Shown here: positions 1 to 12,240 of the stretch, in pieces
Position numbering within the stretch: the first letter of the stretch is position 1
Layout of the letters: each line of letters opens with the position of its first letter
Made by a program: the position numbers and the translations under genes
The notes under the pieces: model-generated
What the model was told of the DNA's origin: nothing
Seen by the model: the letters and a program-made list of their open reading frames with translations, nothing else
Databases searched by the model: none
Source of the DNA: Bimastos eiseni
Taxonomy: Eukaryota > Annelida > Clitellata > Crassiclitellata > Lumbricidae
Direction: 5' to 3'
Length of the DNA: 64,000 bases
Assembly: GCA_959347315.1 (NCBI GenBank)
Contig: OY365806.1
Location: forward strand, 37,232,505 to 37,296,504

Positions 1-1319
1 GACAATATCAAATAACAGTTGTATTACATTGCATTCTTATATAAATGCATAAAAATATTATACACACATAAATAAACACACACACACATACATACATGAC
101 ATATAAGGACATTCAGATAGAGCAATAACCTCCAACCCCAACCCTAACCCTACCCCCTTAAAACCTGATTAGGCTATTCAACTGACCTAATCAAGTGCAA
201 CTTACACACATGACCTATTAGACTTGCACACATTCTGACAGCCTGAAATATCTGCCTTGCCAGTTGCCACGCATCAGACACATCAGACTTACTCTGTCCA
301 GTGACCCTCGCCTGAATTTCCCATTCACGGATAATTAATAATAATTCTGTATAACTATTACAGCACGTTTTACGATACGACCTTGACTCTTACTACACTT
401 GGTGCCGTTTGATCGTTGTCGGCCGTAGCGCCAGTCCGTGCTTCAGTTGTGGCACGGAATGATGGATGGCGCGTCTCAATCGCGGCCGAGAGCGCGTGCT
501 CTTAAGCAGGACGGAAGTCCATAGAACGCCTCCTCCTCGGCGCAGATAAGTCGGCTATTTATACTTTCATTGGTGACGAGCGGAAAGCCACTCGTGTGGC
601 GCCATCTACGGCTGACGGATGCGCAGGGTCAATCCACTTCAAAAACGGCTCCAAAATATGCGCCGAATACGCACGGAATGTGATCAGAATAAATGCGACA
701 CGGTGTCTGTTAAATGCATGACAATATGCGTCGAAAGTGATCGAAATGCGTGCCAAATATTGCTGCATGGACAGTAGATATGCATAAAATCTTGAGCAAT
801 TGCAATTTATTATTATTCTAAATTCTAATGTCTACATTCTAACGAGTACATATAAACGTCTAAACTCAATACACGCGTTTCAAATAATTTAAGTGTATAA
901 TTATATTCCAATAGTCTATGAATATGTTGTCTAATACAAATGTGTAGAATCTAATGTTGATGCATAACGCATGCATACATGCAAACATACAAGTTTCTAC
1001 TAAATTGTATAGTACCGTCTATGTATTTATTTATAAGTGCTAGCTGTCAGTAGCTACTTACAAATTCTGCCATGAGAGCGGAAAATACAGAATCTGATGC
1101 CTCAGATAAACTATATGCCTGCAATACCTACACCATATTAGGCAAAGCAGAAGCATCTAATAACTCCTGCATATGCATAATAGGGCTTCTTGCAATCCAT
1201 CATAATACCAATTAGAAAGAAGCCAAATGCAACAGCATGCGAAGATCACGGAACCATTAGCCTCCTCCTCCTCCTCCTTCTCCTCCTCCTCAGCCATGCA
1301 TCAAACGTCAAGATAAGAA
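1..1319. other. No recognisable gene
   Basis: I see no exon or element I can name here. A very short telomere-like run (two to three CCCTAA-type units) lies at about 134-157. The stretch at about 360-560 is richer in G+C and CpG than its surroundings and could be a promoter or first-exon area, but no coding signal supports that. A short CCT run sits near 1261-1290. Confidence 0.5.
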
Positions 1320-1476
1320 TATATTAGCAAAGAGAGTAGAAGCACATACAGAGGCAGTCGAGCGACTAGGAGACGATCAATTTGGGTTTAGAGAGGGAAA
1401 CTAGGGATGCGATAGGAACACAAAATTAATATTACTAACAAAGAGAAGCTGCAAGAATGGTGAAAAATGAAGATGC

Positions 1477-1513
<37 letters not shown>

Positions 1514-2512
1514 TACGAAAAAGCGTTTGATTGGGCTGACTTGAGAAGGCAGTGAGGCGGACGGGAATAAATTGGAGAGACAGAAGACTGATGGGAAACC
1601 TGTACATGAGGCAGAAGATGTGAATAAGACCAGATGGAGAGCATTCTGAATGAGGAGAGGTGGGTCGGGGTGTGAGAAGGACGCTATCACTGCTACTATT
1701 TAATATCTACATGGAGGAGCTTGTCAGAGAAGCGATAGAGGATGTGAGTGAGGGAATAAAGGTCGGTGGAAACTGGATCAAGACATTGAGGTGTACAGAT
1801 TACAGATAACCACGCAATGATGGCTAGAAGCAATAAAGGTATACAGGCACTTATGGATACACCGAACACATTATCAACCGAGTATGGAAGGAAAGTATAG
1901 ACATCAAGAAGACAAAGGTATTGAAGTAAAGGAAAGGAAACGGTATTGAGGATACACATTGGAAGTAAATAAATAAGATAGGTGATAGAATTCTGCTAAC
2001 TAGGAGGTGTGATCATAACAGCTGCCAAATCCAACAGGGAAATTAAAATAAGAAGAGCACAATATGACAAGGAGAAAATGATTGAGAGGAAAACTTAACA
2101 TGAATCTGAAGAAAAAAAATGATAAAGACACCGATATTGAGTATGATGCGGTACGGAACAGAGACATGGACCATGACAAAAGCAGGTATAAGAATGGGGG
2201 CTTACAAAATGATGCCATGGAGAAGAATGAGAAAAACAGCTGAACATAACAACAAACAAATGAAGAAGTGCTAGAAAGCATTGGTGAAGAAAGTGCTCTG
2301 ATACACACAATACAAAATAGACAAAGGAAGTGGATTCGGCTGAGAGACTCACTGCTGAGAGGAGATCACAGAAGGAAAAATGAAGGGGAGGAAGGCCACG
2401 ACAGATGAGGCTGGATTGGATGATGACAGGCGGATATGGAAAGCTTAAAGAAGAGGCCTAACTGGGAGAGGAGTGGTGAGGTCGGACATTGAACCTGCCA
2501 GAAGAAGGGTCT
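1320..2512 (+). mobile_element. Decayed endonuclease-type LINE, reverse transcriptase part
   Basis: Conceptual translation across several frames gives the order of motifs of a non-LTR reverse transcriptase. A DQFGFREG-like block lies near 1376, then YEKAFDW near 1515, RQGCSLSPLLFNIYMEE-like near 1670-1720, a wrecked YADD catalytic box near 1790, EYG and KKTK near 1880-1920, a LYG-ETWT-like block near 2150, and a C-terminal RKWIGH-like block near 2325. Stops and frameshifts occur throughout and an AT microsatellite interrupts it at about 1478-1510, so it is dead. The 3' end, GGAGTGG followed by TGAACCTGCC near 2470-2500, recurs at 7451-7524, so this family has at least two copies in the window. 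Confidence 0.8.
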
Positions 2513-2515
2513 TCT

Positions 2516-2730
2516 TCTGTTACTGAACTACGTTATTCATATACCTTACAACCATTTTCATCCAACAAAAGAATGTGGCTTAGGAAATGTTCACATTGCA
2601 AAAGGATTGCTATGTAATATGACCCATAATACATAGCAATCCTTTTGCAATGTGAACATTTCCTAAGCCACATTCTTTTGTTGGATGAAAATGGTTGTAA
2701 GATATATGAATAACGTAGTTCAGTAACAGA
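2516..2730. repeat. Long near-perfect palindrome (101-bp arms)
   Basis: Positions 2516-2616 and 2630-2730 are reverse complements with a single mismatch (C versus T) and a 13-base spacer at 2617-2629. The transcript would fold into a hairpin of about 100 bp. It lies directly against the 3' end of the preceding LINE fragment. I see no target duplication and no coding capacity. It may be a young foldback insertion, a template-switch duplication or an assembly inversion. Confidence 0.95.
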
Positions 2731-2914
2731 TGTTACAGATTAGATCAACTGGAAATTGTTAGGCAAGTAATAAATCAGTTGCAAACCTTCGGATTCTGAC
2801 ATTGGTAGCATATATCCAACTGTGATTTACTTTTTAGACTGTCATAGCCCAACCAATTCACACCTGTCAGACAGCAATGGTTTACTGGCTAGCCACCAGA
2901 CTGCATATATATAT

Positions 2915-2973
<59 letters not shown>

Positions 2974-3249
2974 AGGAGGTGTTTGTGTAAATAAGTGCAT
3001 ACAACCATCCATAGTCCATACCTATGATCAATTGTTCATGACTATAACACAATGTCACATAAACAACTAAATAAACACGCACATGCATACGCACCAGCAG
3101 TCGAACATACATAAATGCAAACACACATATAAAAATGACCTACGCAATTTTTTCAAACATTAATCACCCGAAGTGACAATGCTTATTCTGATTATATTCC
3201 ATGGATATTCCAAAGCGACATCTTGCTAGGAATCTAACTCTCTATTACT
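2731..3249. repeat. AT dinucleotide array in unassigned sequence
   Basis: An (AT)n microsatellite occupies about 2905-2971. The rest of the stretch is AT-rich with scattered CACA tracts. I see no exon or mobile-element signature in it. Confidence 0.7.
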
Positions 3250-4560
3250 TCCTCACTAGTCGGGATTCAGCACTTTCCATTCCACACAGACACTATTATG
3301 CACTTTTTCACTGATGTGTTTGAGGAGGCGTTTGACCATTGTCATATATCACACTTCTTGCTCTTTGACCGTAGCACTGCTTTTAACACTGTACATGACT
3401 CTATTTTTATGCAGTGCCTGGAGACCTTCTTTGGCATCTCGGCTCTTATGCTTAGATGGATCCGTTCTTTCCTCTCGGCTCATCTGTCACAAGCAGTTGT
3501 TTATCAACTCATGTCTTCTGTCTTATTATCCTCTGTACTTTTTGGTCCTCCTCAGAGTTCTGTCTTCATGGTCCACTCTTTTTATTCACTATATGGCAAA
3601 TCTGGATAGTATCATCCACAAAAAGGGGTGGATATATGCCTATGATACACAGGCTCATTGTGTCTACTCTATGGTCCAAATGCTATGATCCGGTTGTTAT
3701 GGTTGATCAGGTTGTGCATGCATTGGAGACTTTTGCTGCTTGGTTGTCTTCAAGCTGTCTTTGGCTGAATTCTGACAACACTCAATTTAGTTGGTTTGGT
3801 TGTCATATCTAAATCTCCAAATAAGATTTTCTTGCCCTCCACCACTCTTTTCCCAACGTCACATTCTCCATTTCTGCAAATTATTCTTGATCAAGAACTA
3901 TGCTCCACAATCAAGTAAACAACGTCTGTCAATCATCATGCCATTATCACATTCGTCATATTTGAACTGTGCAAAGATCGTGTACCACACAAGGTATACC
4001 CCTGCACTGATCCACCGCTTTGTCTCCTCTAGAAGGAACTCTGATGAGGCAATTTTCACTGGATTGGGCTCCTCTCTTAAGTCGAAACTTACATCAGTTC
4101 ATCTGATCAGTGGCATAATAAAAACTGGCCATACTATCTCAGCCTAAATACGATACGATACAAGACAAACTGCACTCTTTACCTATCTCTTTGCACACTA
4201 AGTAGAAGATTCTAAGTCCATGCGAAATTGCCTATAGCAGGAACTGACCCATCCAATCTCAGATCCTAGTTTTCTCTGCCTTGTCTATCCCTGGTTGCAG
4301 GACCCTCCAGATCGGCTGCACGTGGATTCCTTGTTGTCCGTCGTAGGGCTAGATCATCCATTACCAAGCATATGAGGATTTGCCATTGCTGACCGTTTAA
4401 CCTGGGAGTCTTCCTTTTAAAATCAGCCGGCTACAGTCTGCCACACATTCCTCGTTCAACAGATGCTTGTAATCTGTTCTGTTTGATTATATGCACTGCC
4501 TCCCTGTTTGGTTGGGAGTACCATCACGGCTCTGAGGACTGCTGCTAAGCTTTACTAAAA
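3250..4560 (+). mobile_element. Decayed CR1/L2-like LINE reverse transcriptase
   Basis: Three frames together reproduce a CR1/L2-type reverse transcriptase. There is a STAFNTV block (normally SAAFDTV) near 3375, a FGIS...RSFLS block near 3430-3475, a YAYDTQ box near 3640 where the family has YADDTQ, and a LNSDNTQF block near 3765. Further downstream come a WNSLP-like region near 4400 and the usual C-terminal tail. Frame changes and the damaged YADD box show it is inactive. It has no intact 5' end. Confidence 0.8.
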
Positions 4561-5483
4561 GTTGCGTTTTACAAATTCTCACTTATGTTCTTACACAGAC
4601 ATGCAAAGACGAATAAACACATACGCACACTGTATTGGTTGCCTGCATCTCAACACATTGAGTAAAGGAAATGAAAGGAATGAATGAATGAATGGATGAA
4701 GGAAATCACACACATAATAAGTATAAACACATACATAATAAACATCTAAGAGTTTAACAGTATAAACATTATTAACACATGGCAGTCTGTCTGAGCAGTA
4801 CTCTGCCAGTGTGTAGTGGGCGTTTACGTCCAACCCCTCTCCCCACAAACCAAGATACAGTAACTGGCAAAGTAGGAGGCCTGAACAAGTCCTTTAACAC
4901 CAGTGACTGATACCAAATGACCCAATTTGACCCATACATTACTAGAAATCATTGAATGTGCATACATCTAACCAAAGTATAAGAAGTAATACGGGAACGT
5001 GAGCAAGAGAAGACGAACAATGGCAGAGAAATGCAAAAGCGAAAGTCCACCGTTATTAATTGCCGGCATTCTTTGAAGCAATTATTCTACAGTCCGGAAA
5101 ATTGATTTCACGTGCCTATCAATTTCTTACGCATCACAGCCTTAGCATCAAAACTAAGGATAAAAGTCAAGAGCTCTTCTCATGGACGAAAACAGACAGA
5201 TCCAAAACACACATGCAAGCAGACACAAAACCAGAAAAACACATAAGCAGATATAGAGGCATGCAGGCAAACAGAGCAGCAATACAAGCAAACATACAGT
5301 CAGATACGGAAGAAGACATGCAGAAGGATGTGGATACAGGCAGGCAAATATTGAGACAGAGAAAGACATACAAACAGGCTGCCAGTCAGACACATAACCA
5401 TGCAAGCAAACACAGAGGCAAGACCGTCAGACATGCAGCAATGCAGACAGATATAGATAGGCAGAGACGTCGGTATCACTAGG
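4561..5483. other. No recognisable gene; CAGA-related prelude
   Basis: A short GAAT run lies near 4675-4700. From about 5180 the sequence becomes an imperfect CAGACA/CAAGCA-rich stretch that grades into the perfect array at 5484, as expected for decayed flanks of an expanding microsatellite. The open frames here follow from that base bias and are not genes. Confidence 0.6.
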
Positions 5484-5909
<426 letters not shown>

Positions 5910-6849
5910 TACTTCCCGGCAAACGAACTGCAGCAGTGCCAAATGACCGTCGGCCGAGACAGATCTTGGAATATTAATATGATGGCATCGATGGTCGACG
6001 GCTGCTGGACAAACCACGCAATGGCCAGCGGAAGCGGCGGCGGGGGCAGCGGCGCAATGGACGCTTGACCATTTCGAGGCCAAGCGCCCGAGTCATGACA
6101 TTCTCTAAATCAAGCGCAAATTAAAACAATCGATCAAGCAAAAGCCGTGTGCAAACCGCGGAGTCGAGCAGTTGTCCACGTGTCTCTCTGCCTCTGCTCA
6201 TACGTCTGCCTCTGCTTGCCTTTGCATATTCGCCTACTTCCGCCCAGACCAATCGAGTATTAAGCACATTACGAAACACGCGAGGGGGGTAGCGCCGTCG
6301 GACCGACTCGATTGCATACGGAATGGAGAAAGACATAAATCCCAACAAAGAAAATGGGCCAAACACGACGAACGGGCGTCTTCCGCTCGTGCTCCGCGTA
6401 CGCTTCGAGTATACACCGAATCGACTGAAGCACACGAGGTGAATGTAAATCATGGATATAAAAACCACGATAGCTATGACGAATGTTCGCCACCAGGCAC
6501 ATACGTACTGAGGGCGTACTCAGTGTCTGGCTGCTGTGCACCCTCTTTCGACAGCCCACCTCTGCTGCAGCTGTGGTATCCATCGTCACTGGACATCCTA
6601 GACCTAGCAACCGAGAAGAATACAAGAAAATTTCCGTTCTGTCCACTAATATCTCATTCCCTCAAAAGCGTTCAGGTAAAAATCATAAACATGGCTGGCG
6701 GGATTACCTTTGCTATCACTGCAGATATGGCAATGACCTAGACAGATGTGCTTTTTAAGATTCTGGGGTAAAAGCCTCTGTATATACCATATTTGAGTTT
6801 TGCAATAGGCTAACGATGTAAGTGCACATATTTAAGAATATAGATAAAA
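5910..6849. other. CpG-richer unique sequence, no gene called
   Basis: The stretch 5920-6440 has more CpG and G+C than its surroundings and several overlapping open frames on both strands up to about 190 codons. None shows a family motif or splice-supported structure. It could hold a diverged exon or promoter. I found no basis for calling one. Confidence 0.4.
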
Positions 6850-7075
6850 AGTCATTCTGCACTGGCTTCCTGTTGAAGGGTACACGCAATTCTTCCAGTC
6901 GAAGAGCCTTGTTTATGTTGGTCCTCCAGCATGGAACTGTCTTCCACAGTCCCCGTGCCTAGAATTACTGACCCTTTTCTGTTCACTCGCCTATGCACAG
7001 ACGCTCGTTGAGAGCGCTCAGCTGATTCGAGCGACGCTATATAAATGTTTGATTACATAATTACATGATTATCCT
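6850..7075 (+). mobile_element. 3' end of CR1/L2-like LINE
   Basis: Translation gives the tail of a CR1/L2-type reverse transcriptase: a HWLPV-like start, then VGPPAWNCLP near 6920-6950, then the short C-terminal run ending by CGCTATATAAATG near 7035. It is followed by ATTACAT/ATTACATGATTA short repeats typical of L2 tails. It is 5'-truncated. Confidence 0.65.
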
Positions 7076-7311
7076 GCTGCTATAAAACCCATAGCATGTC
7101 CTATCACTTGCCCCGGCATCACATCAGGGAACTCAAGGTTCCAGTATCGAGTTAGGCGGGTTGATGGCGATTTCATCCAGCAGCCTTTAGAGACGTGCAA
7201 TTGTGTGTGTGTGCTGTTCTTCTACACTTCAACTGGGGCCTGTGCTGCTTCTTTTTATCATAGGCCACATGTATGTTGCTGCATCATTCAATGGCATTCC
7301 AGTGCACTTAT

Positions 7312-7575
7312 GTACAGTTGCATCTGACTCCATTAGCAAATTTTTTACACTATCTAAAAGCACCTGTTTAGATCAGTCTGCTAAGGTACAGTGCTTGTAT
7401 GTACAGTTGCATCTGACTCTGTTAGCAAATTTTTACACTATCTTTAAAAGTGTGCCAGCTCAACACGGGGAGGAGTGGCGTTATTGGACATATGAACCTG
7501 CCTGAAGGCAGAGAACCAAAAGAAATCTTTAAAAGCACCTGTTTAGATCAGTTTGCTAAGGTGCAGTGCCTTTAA
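7312..7575 (+). repeat. Tandem 89-bp duplication split by a LINE insertion
   Basis: The segment 7312-7400 is repeated from 7401 onward with few differences. The second copy is interrupted after 7450 and resumes at 7525, so the first copy preserves the uninterrupted (empty-site) arrangement. The interruption is described in its own entry. Confidence 0.85.
7451..7524 (+). mobile_element. 74-bp 5'-truncated LINE 3' end with 11-bp target duplication
   Basis: The insert is flanked by perfect copies of ATCTTTAAAAG (7440-7450 and 7525-7535). Its body matches the 3' end of the LINE at 1320-2512 (GGAGTGG, then GGACAT and TGAACCTGCC). It is a minimal target-primed insertion, and the adjacent duplicate supplies the pre-insertion sequence almost exactly. 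Confidence 0.85.
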
Positions 7576-8219
7576 GAAGAGCTGCAGACGTGCACTATGT
7601 CAAGTGTCACAGTATATATATAAAAACATATTCCTTAACATTTATACAGTCCCTCTTGAGGCTTTTAAAAACAGCCATACCTTATCCTACTGTTAATTCA
7701 GGGTTAGGGTTGATAAAGCGGACCAGAGATGATGAGTTGCCACCGTTGGGTGGTGACCTTTGCACTGTGACCCTCACATTATTGCTTTCAACAAAAGTAG
7801 TGCTTGGCTCTCAGCCACTCAGAGCAAACTGCCTGCTTTTACGTACAGGTGAGACAGAGATAAAGACACAAACAGAGACACTCATGGACACAGACAGACG
7901 CACATATACACAGAGCACACGAATACAGGCAGGTGCTCTATGTAGGCAGGTGCTGTCAGCAACTATCAGCCATCACCTTCCGTTGGAGATCTCGCTTGAA
8001 GGCCATCAGAGGGGAAGAGGAGTGGAGGAGGGGTGGCTCAAGTCGGCGGAAGTGATTGTTTTCACCTGTTCTCGTTCTAGGCACATAAAGCTCACTTTTA
8101 TATCAACACACTTGCATTCCTGTGCCAAAGAACAAAAAGACTGAAGGGCTGACTGACAGACGAGCAGACTTCAAGAGGGACAAGAAGTAAAATATGCATG
8201 TGCTGTTTCTAGAAATGTG

Positions 8220-8220
<1 letters not shown>
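7576..8220. other. No recognisable gene
   Basis: An open frame of about 190 codons crosses this stretch but shows no family motif, and its middle is a low-complexity ACAGAGACA-rich run near 7850-7920. I see no splice-supported exon. Confidence 0.45.
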
Positions 8221-8254
<34 letters not shown>

Positions 8255-8448
8255 TTGTGTGTGTGTCAGAGGCATGCGATATCGGTTTGACAGGTGGGGG
8301 GACACCCAATGAGAGGGGTAGGAAAGGTGGGGAGACACACATATAACCTATACATGTAAGGTGTCCTCTCTCTGTAAAAGGTGGGGGGTCCCCCCACCTT
8401 TCCTACCCTTTTGTCCCCCTCGGCCCCCCCTCGGGATTGCCGCCTCTG

Positions 8449-8479
<31 letters not shown>

Positions 8480-8482
8480 CAC
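8221..8482. repeat. TG microsatellite split by a MITE
   Basis: (TG)n tracts occupy about 8223-8266 and 8449-8472 and are separated by the element at 8267-8448. The arrangement is that of one microsatellite that received an insertion. Confidence 0.8.
8267..8448. mobile_element. Small hAT-like MITE inside TG repeat
   Basis: The 182-bp insert begins CAGAGGCATGCG and ends CCGCCTCTG, giving a short CAGAGGC inverted terminus of hAT type. Inside, GGGGTAGGAAAGGTGGGG near 8315 is inverted at about 8394-8410. Target duplication cannot be separated from the surrounding TG repeat. It has no coding capacity. Confidence 0.6.
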
Positions 8483-9290
8483 AGGAGCATCATATGCCAT
8501 GTATATTATCTACTTAAAATGAATGTTTTTTGTAAACTAAGTTACAGTAGTGTCACAGATTGCTTTCCTTGTTAAACACAAATATTAAATTGAATTTTAA
8601 AACAAACCACAATTTCATACCCTACACAAAATCTCACACTGCTACAGATCTTACTCACTGGCAGCAACCTAGGTACTATCTCCCATGTTGAACCTGATCT
8701 CTTCACCAACCAGTTAGTCAATTGAAAAAGTCCGTCAGCCAACGGAGTCAGTCAACCCTTTTTAATCACACTCCCACTATTACCTACAGCCCATTTGAAT
8801 GCTTAAGCAAAAGTGATAAAGCTGCGTGTGGTCCATGTAAAGCACAACTCCATTTAAATGTACATAGCACCATTGTACCCCTAGCCTCCCTTATCTGGCT
8901 ATGGAATGACCTGAATTGGCAATGGTAGCAAACAGCAAGGACTTGGCAGATATAAAAGGAGTGATAATCAAGTGATTTAAATTGATTGATCGTACTATGG
9001 TTTTAACAATGTCGGTAGACGCTGTGGCTGAACGCCTGAATTTTTGAACATGCGCTGCCAGCTTTAGATGTCAAATTGCCAAATTAAGAACTTTTTAAAT
9101 GTGCTATTTTAAAGTCTAGCTACACACAAGCACACACTGACCTAATTCTCTTTTGGCATTCTGCAGTAGGGATGGATTGAGTGCTGTAATACTATTGGTA
9201 GTCGACTGCCGACCACCGTATTGCTGTTTTCCTAGCTAACTCACTTGGCTGGCTATTTGACCCGCTGGTCAGCTGATTGGCATTAATCAA
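8483..9290. other. No recognisable gene
   Basis: This is AT-rich sequence. A WLWNDL-like translation near 8897-8915 on the + strand hints at another LINE 3' tail, but too little is preserved to call it. Confidence 0.4.
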
Positions 9291-9300
9291 GCCATTAATA

Positions 9301-9450
9301 ATCTCACACCTACACACACACACACACACACCTACACACACACCTATACACACACACACACCTACACACACACACACACCTACACACACACACACCTACA
9401 CACACACCTACACACACACCTACACACACACACATCTATACACACAAGTG
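9301..9450. repeat. CA-rich microsatellite
   Basis: Alternating (CA)n and CACCTA units run for about 150 bp. The Cys-Val-Gly-rich open frames on the - strand are products of this repeat. Confidence 0.9.
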
Positions 9451-9664
9451 CTTTGACAAGCAGACAGGCACACCGACATACAACCATACATTCAGACAAC
9501 TGAGTGACAACAGCCAAAATGATGGAAAGAGGCGCCCAGATAAGCAAGTGACAGATGTAAACAAATTTGTAGGACGTCATGCGCTGTGTTAAGTGCTTCG
9601 GCAACGGTGGCGGCGGCCCACTAGTCCTGGGCAGCATCGGAAGCAGCCTCAGTAACAGCAGAAT

Positions 9665-9701
<37 letters not shown>

Positions 9702-10652
9702 TTATTGCTCAGTGCCGCCAGTCAGCTCTATGACGCAAACGATTATCACAAAAACAATCGGCAACAAGAGGTTAATATGGTTTAGCTGCCAGAAAGAAGA
9801 CATAGTTGAAAACCCTGTCTGCCCAACACCATTCATATAGACAAGAGTCCTCTGCCAGGACAAAACACATCATCGTTTGAGCTAAGATAACACTAACAGT
9901 GTGCAAAAATGAGAAGACGACAACAACGGGGAAATTACCATTAAGCCTATTCCTAGACAAAGTTCATTGAATAAATTTCCATTTATAAGCCAGCATTACT
10001 AACCTCTCAAACATAGAAACATAACCTCGACCGCCAAGAGGGGGGTTATTACGTAGAGGCCCAGCAACTTTTAGGGTCCTGGGTCTGCAATCAACTTGCA
10101 AAAATAGTACAATCAGTTATACAAAGTTTATGATTTATGTCTTTTTAAATATAATATTACTGACAATTAACTACAATCAGTTTAAACTTTGAGCATCTGA
10201 ATATTACCGGACTTATCATTTTTTGCTATGGAACACGCCCCTGTTGCCATTGTTGCAAAAGTCTGCAACATGCATAAAAAGTATCAACCATAGATTGCCT
10301 CAGTTGAACCATACAATTCCTGGAGATACTGTGCAACCTTGATCTCTGACCTTCAACATCTTACTCTCATGGTATTTGTTCTGATCAATACAAGAATCGC
10401 ATTGCGCTTTGTACGGTTGTAGTCTCATTCGACTGAATGAACAAAGCCCCTGGGTAAGAAAACTTAAAAACAGCCAAATACACACACGTGTGCAAAAAAT
10501 ACTCCAATGACTATACTATACATCCATGCACACAAACTATATAAATAACCATGGATATTTCTTTCCCACAAATGTAAAATAATAATAATAAGCCTTTAGG
10601 TGGAAAGACAAGACAAAACAAGTCGGCTGTACAGTTCGGTTGCAAACAACCC
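9451..10652. other. Unassigned; contains an (AGC)n run
   Basis: An (AGC)n tract at about 9664-9701 lies within a 68-codon open frame that begins at an ATG at 9579 and would encode a polyserine stretch. It has no splice or homology support. Further on, AT-rich sequence carries no recognisable element. Confidence 0.45.
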
Positions 10653-11057
10653 AGCATTAGTTGTTGATGGCTTGCTAGCAATTTAATGAGCGTACACTAT
10701 CAGTTAGTGGTGTATGAAAGGACTGACCACTGTCCTACCCTCAGAAATTGCAACTCACACACGGGTCAGCCTCTCGGGGGGGGGGGGTGGCTGGAGGTTG
10801 GGGGGTTGAAGGGGTCAGCTTACGGGCTGTTCTTCTACTTCTTCTTTTTTCTGACGGCAAGGCGGTCTCAGCTGCTACAGCAGCAGCAGCGTAGGTAGTG
10901 ACCAGCCATTAGTTTAAGTGTGCTTTGAGTATGCGTGTAGGCAAAGGATTCCCCGGTTAAGTGCATGCATAAAAAGCGGATGACGGAGTGCAGCTGGTAG
11001 TAAAAAGAGGACCAACTGCGTCTGAAGCATTAGTTGTTGATGGCTTGCTAGCAATTT
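10653..11057. repeat. Pair of 32-bp direct repeats
   Basis: Identical 32-bp sequences (AGCATTAGTTG...) lie at 10653-10684 and 11026-11057 with 341 bp between them. The interval has a poly-G run near 10778-10788 and a CAGCAG run near 10878-10890. The pair may be the scars of a local duplication or the ends of an unknown element. Confidence 0.85.
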
Positions 11058-11550
11058 CATGTCTTAGGTCAGGCTTCATTTGATGAATGTATGTCGTCGT
11101 TTTTATAGCGCTTTTAAGCTAACAGACTTCTCAAATGTGAGAAAAACATGAGCTCAGAAAGTTTAAATAGGCTTGACTTAACATAAAGTGAAGCTATTTT
11201 TATAAAGTGGCGAGAATGCTTCTAGAATGTGGCTAGAGAGCTATGCATGATATCCACAATAGTCTGCAAATCTAAGATACGATCATGATCCAATCACTGT
11301 TGATATATTGGGGAAAACACTCGTCATTATCATCATCATTATCAGATCCTAATGCCAGTCATTTACATCCACTGAAAGTGAATTACTGGCCCCTTCCTAT
11401 CAGGTGATATTTTGGTCCCATTTGTCAAAGTCGTGTTATGTCTTCATTTGTACTGTGGCCCCAGAGAACACTTGAACTTGTTCAAGGTCAGAGAATTGAA
11501 AACGAAGAAGAGAAGATCCAACACAAAATACTGGATTCTGGACTTAATCA

Positions 11551-12232
11551 TAGGGCATAACCGGAAATCGCCTCGGACATTCGCCTCGGCCAAATATTGG
11601 ACTATTTGGAAGTATTCGCCTTGCCAAATATTACACCCGCAAATAGCTAAAAATAACTTTTTTGATTAAAATAATTTTTTTTATAAAATAATTTTTTTAA
11701 TCAAATACATTTAGCTCTAACGAACTCACTTATAAGCTGTTGATTAATTAAACAAGAACTTACCATTCCTTTGAATTTTCTTTAAAATAATGATCATGTT
11801 AATTTATATGTTTTAAATTCTTTTGGCAGTATTTCCCAGGTGGCAACAAATCAGTAATTTTCTCGCTTGAATTGGCTCCACCCCCTTTCCGGTAAACATT
11901 GGAGAGTAAAGACGTCATTGATGACTTCATATTTCAAATTTTATAACAAGGTTTTACATTTTTTTCACAAATAAAGTTATTAAATAATAAATATATTGCT
12001 ATACCTAGAGTGCGACAATACGTTACACGAAGGATATTACTATAGACTCTGCATTGACTATAGATAGTTCTCCATAACTGTGCACGTGGCAGGTTAACTA
12101 TGCTTTGCCTACGGATGGTACTCACTGCCAGATTTGTCGCTACTATTCGGTTCCTATCCGGATCCGGCAAATAGTTCATCCAAATACTCAGATTAGGTAC
12201 TCGGTGGAAATTGTCTACTCGGTTATGCCCTA
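11551..12232. mobile_element. hAT-type MITE, copy 1, with 8-bp target duplication
   Basis: The element starts TAGGGCATAACCG and ends with its inverse, CGGTTATGCCCTA. It is flanked on both sides by CTTAATCA (11543-11550 and 12233-12240), a perfect 8-bp duplication as hAT elements make. It is 682 bp long with no transposase. Subterminal sequence around CCTCGGAC and TTTGGAAGTATTCGCC is shared with a second copy at 48966-49439, which fixes the family boundaries independently. Confidence 0.9.
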
Positions 12233-12240
12233 CTTAATCA

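Noticed and set aside
134..157. Telomere at the left edge
   Set aside because: Only two to three CCCTAA-like units in ordinary sequence. An interstitial chance match is more likely.
6483..6758. Possible CCHC zinc knuckle (CYHCRYGNDLDRC)
   Set aside because: The His of the CX2CX4HX4C pattern is absent and no gag-like context is present.
9579..9785. 68-codon frame with polyserine
   Set aside because: Driven by an AGC run. No homology or splice evidence.
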